From the NCBI RefSeq assembly GCF_023822005.2, contig NZ_CP098806.1, positions 2,728,001 to 2,792,000 of the forward strand: 64,000 nucleotides of DNA, in the 5' to 3' direction. Source of the DNA: Dyadobacter fanqingshengii (GTDB lineage: Bacteria; Bacteroidota; Bacteroidia; Cytophagales; Spirosomataceae). The translations under genes and the position numbers were made by a program. Of the stretch, positions 62,356 to 64,000 are shown piece after piece (positions within the stretch are counted from its first letter, which is position 1; every line of letters begins with the position of its first letter). The notes below the pieces were generated by a model. It was given only the letters and a program-made list of their open reading frames with translations, was not told the DNA's origin and made no database searches.

Positions 62356-63159
62356 ATGAAACGAAATACTGATTTATCATTACAAACCAAATCACAAACC
62401 GGCTTTGGCCCGCATACAAATTCGGCTGACGATCCGGGAAAAAAGCCATTTCAATTCGACGGAACCGAACAGTATGTGCTCGAAAAGCAGCTCGCTATGA
62501 TCCGCACAATGGCCCAGCTAAGCAGCAGCGGCGTCACGGTTTATGATATGCAGAATGATATCCATATTTTCACTTCCAAACAGTTTTACAAGATTTACGG
62601 ATACGAAATTGGTGAGCTGCAAACCAACATTAACAACGAAGTCTACGACAGCAAGATCCATCCCGATGATCTGGAAGAACTGAAAAAGAACGGTTATGAA
62701 GCCATGCAATTCATTATGAATGTGCCAGCGGAAGCGAGGAAACAATATAAGATGGTGAGTGAATACCGGATTCTGAATGGCCATAAAAAATATATGCACG
62801 TGATCGAGCAACAGCAAATTTTGGAGCAAGATGCGCTGGGAAATATCTGGCTTTCATTGGGTGTGATCGACATTTCACCAAACCAGACCGATATGCAGGG
62901 CGTGAAATATCAGATCAATAATTTTCATACAGGTGAGCTTATCCATCTTGCCGAACCAACCGAAAAAGGCAGCTTAACCGATCGCGAACTAGAAGTCCTT
63001 AAAATGATCAGCGCCGGAAAACTGAGTAAGGAAATTGGGGGGCTCCTGGAAATCAGCGTGCATACGGTAAACACGCACCGGCAGCGCATTCTTGAAAAAC
63101 TGCGCGCCGATAATTCCATAGAGGCCGTGAACATGGCCAAACGGAATGGCTTGATCTGA
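62356..63159 (+). CDS. PAS-domain LuxR-type transcriptional regulator
   Basis: 267 residues from the ATG at 62356. A PAS-like sensor covers about residues 55-175 (VTVYDMQNDIHIFTSKQFYK, YGYEIGELQTN, YRILNGHKKYMHVIEQQQI), and a LuxR-type helix-turn-helix covers about 203-262 (LTDRELEVLKMISAGKLSKE, then ISVHTVNTHRQRILEKLRAD). It is a one-component regulator with no phosphorylation domain. The divergent gene for an SDR-like protein is a likely target or partner. The PAS ligand is unknown. Confidence 0.87.
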   Translation: MKRNTDLSLQTKSQTGFGPHTNSADDPGKKPFQFDGTEQYVLEKQLAMIRTMAQLSSSGVTVYDMQNDIHIFTSKQFYKIYGYEIGELQTNINNEVYDSKIHPDDLEELKKNGYEAMQFIMNVPAEARKQYKMVSEYRILNGHKKYMHVIEQQQILEQDALGNIWLSLGVIDISPNQTDMQGVKYQINNFHTGELIHLAEPTEKGSLTDRELEVLKMISAGKLSKEIGGLLEISVHTVNTHRQRILEKLRADNSIEAVNMAKRNGLI

Positions 63160-63211
63160 TGCCGCGGTGATTTAGTCCGCCATGCTATTTTTTTAAACAA
63201 AGCGTAATCAA

Positions 63212-63219
63212 TATCTTTG
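63212..63219 (+). promoter_or_regulatory. Candidate -7 promoter element for the NCS2 permease gene
   Basis: TATCTTTG matches TAnnTTTG in full. At the expected -33 distance only a T run is found (63188-63194), not TTTG. A transcript from here would start near 63226 with a leader of about 11 bases before the start codon at 63237. Confidence 0.33.
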
Positions 63220-63236
63220 AAATAAACCGATACGCT

Positions 63237-64000
63237 ATGTTTTCCGCTGCTGAGTTAAAGCAAAACAACACTTCGTTCTCAACTGAAATTCTCGCGGGGA
63301 TCTCCTCATTTCTGGCAACAGCATACATTATCGTTGTCAATCCGTCCATATTAAGCCAGACAGGCATGCCATTTTCGGCCGTGCTCACCGCCACGATCCT
63401 GGTTGCATTTTTCAGCAGCTTAATGATGGGATTGTATGCAAACAATCCAATCCTCGTTGCGCCGGGAATGGGGCTGAACGCTTTTTTTACATTCACAGCC
63501 GTTTTCACCGAAAAACTGAGTTGGCAGGTCGCGCTGGGAACGGTGTTCTGGTCAGGCGTTTTCTTTTTGTTATTGTCGTTTTTCAATGTTAGGGCATATA
63601 TTGTAAAGGCTATTCCAAAATCGTTGCGGTTCGCGATAGCAGCCGGGATTGGCCTTTTTATCACATTGATTGGTTTTGCCAATGCGAAATTTATCGTTGC
63701 ACATCCCGCGACGATGGTTGGTTTGGGTAAGTTGAATGCCTCTTCGCTCACATTCGCAGCCGGGCTGCTGATTACCGTGGTTTTATTGATCAGAAAAGTG
63801 AAAGGAAGCATTCTCATTGGCATTGTGCTCACGAGCTTACTGGCCTGGCCTATCGGCAGATGGTGGGGCGGAACGGAGACGATCATCAACATTACCAACA
63901 TTATTTCAAAGCCCGATTTCAGCCTTATTTTTCAACTCGATCTCGTCAATTCACTCAAATGGAGCCTCGCGCCCATCATTCTCGCATTTGTTTTCACGGA
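63237..64000 (+). CDS. NCS2 family purine permease, AzgA-like (3' truncated)
   Basis: The frame opens at ATG 63237 (MFSAAELKQNNTSFSTEILA) and stays open to the end of the window; 254 codons are visible of a usual length near 430. ISSFLATAYIIVVNPSILSQ and NNPILVAPGMGLNAFFTF are the first-helix and signature motifs of the AzgA subgroup (adenine, guanine and hypoxanthine uptake with protons), and FAIAAGIGLFITLIGFANAK follows. The protein is in the inner membrane. It is 77 bases behind the PAS-LuxR regulator gene. The opposite strand also has a long open frame, which is only a shadow. Confidence 0.9.
   Translation, partial: MFSAAELKQNNTSFSTEILAGISSFLATAYIIVVNPSILSQTGMPFSAVLTATILVAFFSSLMMGLYANNPILVAPGMGLNAFFTFTAVFTEKLSWQVALGTVFWSGVFFLLLSFFNVRAYIVKAIPKSLRFAIAAGIGLFITLIGFANAKFIVAHPATMVGLGKLNASSLTFAAGLLITVVLLIRKVKGSILIGIVLTSLLAWPIGRWWGGTETIINITNIISKPDFSLIFQLDLVNSLKWSLAPIILAFVFT

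Noticed and set aside
63185..63901. Minus-strand open frame of 238 codons
   Set aside because: It lies opposite the clear AzgA-like permease gene, has no family motif, and its composition mirrors the membrane helices of the plus strand.

Overview
The window looks like chromosomal DNA of an aerobic, free-living member of the Bacteroidota, most likely order Cytophagales (Spirosomataceae/Dyadobacter-like; genus is a guess). Supporting signs are a type IX secretion sorting tail (48688-49695), FtsX-type permeases without an adjacent ATPase, a beta-propeller histidine kinase, lipoprotein-rich gene content, starts without Shine-Dalgarno sequences and a few TAnnTTTG-type promoter elements. I saw no tRNA, rRNA, CRISPR array, transposase or phage gene.

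Region 1 (1-26430) is a Wzx/Wzy-type exopolysaccharide cluster. It holds the end of a BY-kinase/chain-length protein (1-903), a flippase, an SGNH-like protein, eleven glycosyltransferases, an O-antigen-polymerase-like protein, two hexapeptide acetyltransferases, a GMC oxidoreductase with an aldo/keto reductase, an acyltransferase-3 protein and a PhyH-type dioxygenase on the opposite strand, the initiating undecaprenyl-phosphate sugar transferase (22052-23413), and finally a lipoprotein plus a YjbH-like outer-membrane protein. Many genes overlap by a few bases, so the block 1141-16774 probably forms one or a few transcripts. A second set starts after a 500-base non-coding stretch at 18774-19275.

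Region 2 (26544-36635) holds an FtsX permease, a subclass B1 metallo-beta-lactamase, a receiver protein lacking its phospho-acceptor Asp, a NarL-type regulator with a large propeller histidine kinase, a decayed permease fragment (34532-34723), an unrecognised two-gene cassette (34753-35375) and a DUF3095 protein that keeps class III cyclase motifs.

Region 3 (36661-49695) is oxidative and cell-surface: a Tat-exported molybdenum hydroxylase that fuses the Fe-S and Mo subunits, an NmrA-like reductase, a DUF6797/propeller/cytochrome c protein, two secreted proteins separated by an intrinsic terminator that covers the second gene's start codon, two C1q-like surface paralogues and a T9SS cargo protein.

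Region 4 (49700-64000) is mixed accessory metabolism: a response-regulator fragment with two inactivating lesions, a START protein, a second PhyH dioxygenase divergent from an AraC regulator, a 2H phosphodiesterase followed by a hairpin and 18-bp tandem repeats, a gamma-glutamyltransferase, a VOC-GNAT fusion, a GH106-like glycosidase, an ankyrin protein, an SDR-fold protein without its catalytic Lys, a PAS-LuxR regulator and the start of an AzgA-type purine permease.

All family names come from motif recognition and memory; no search was run. Starts were chosen by eye and several are ambiguous, as stated in the entries.
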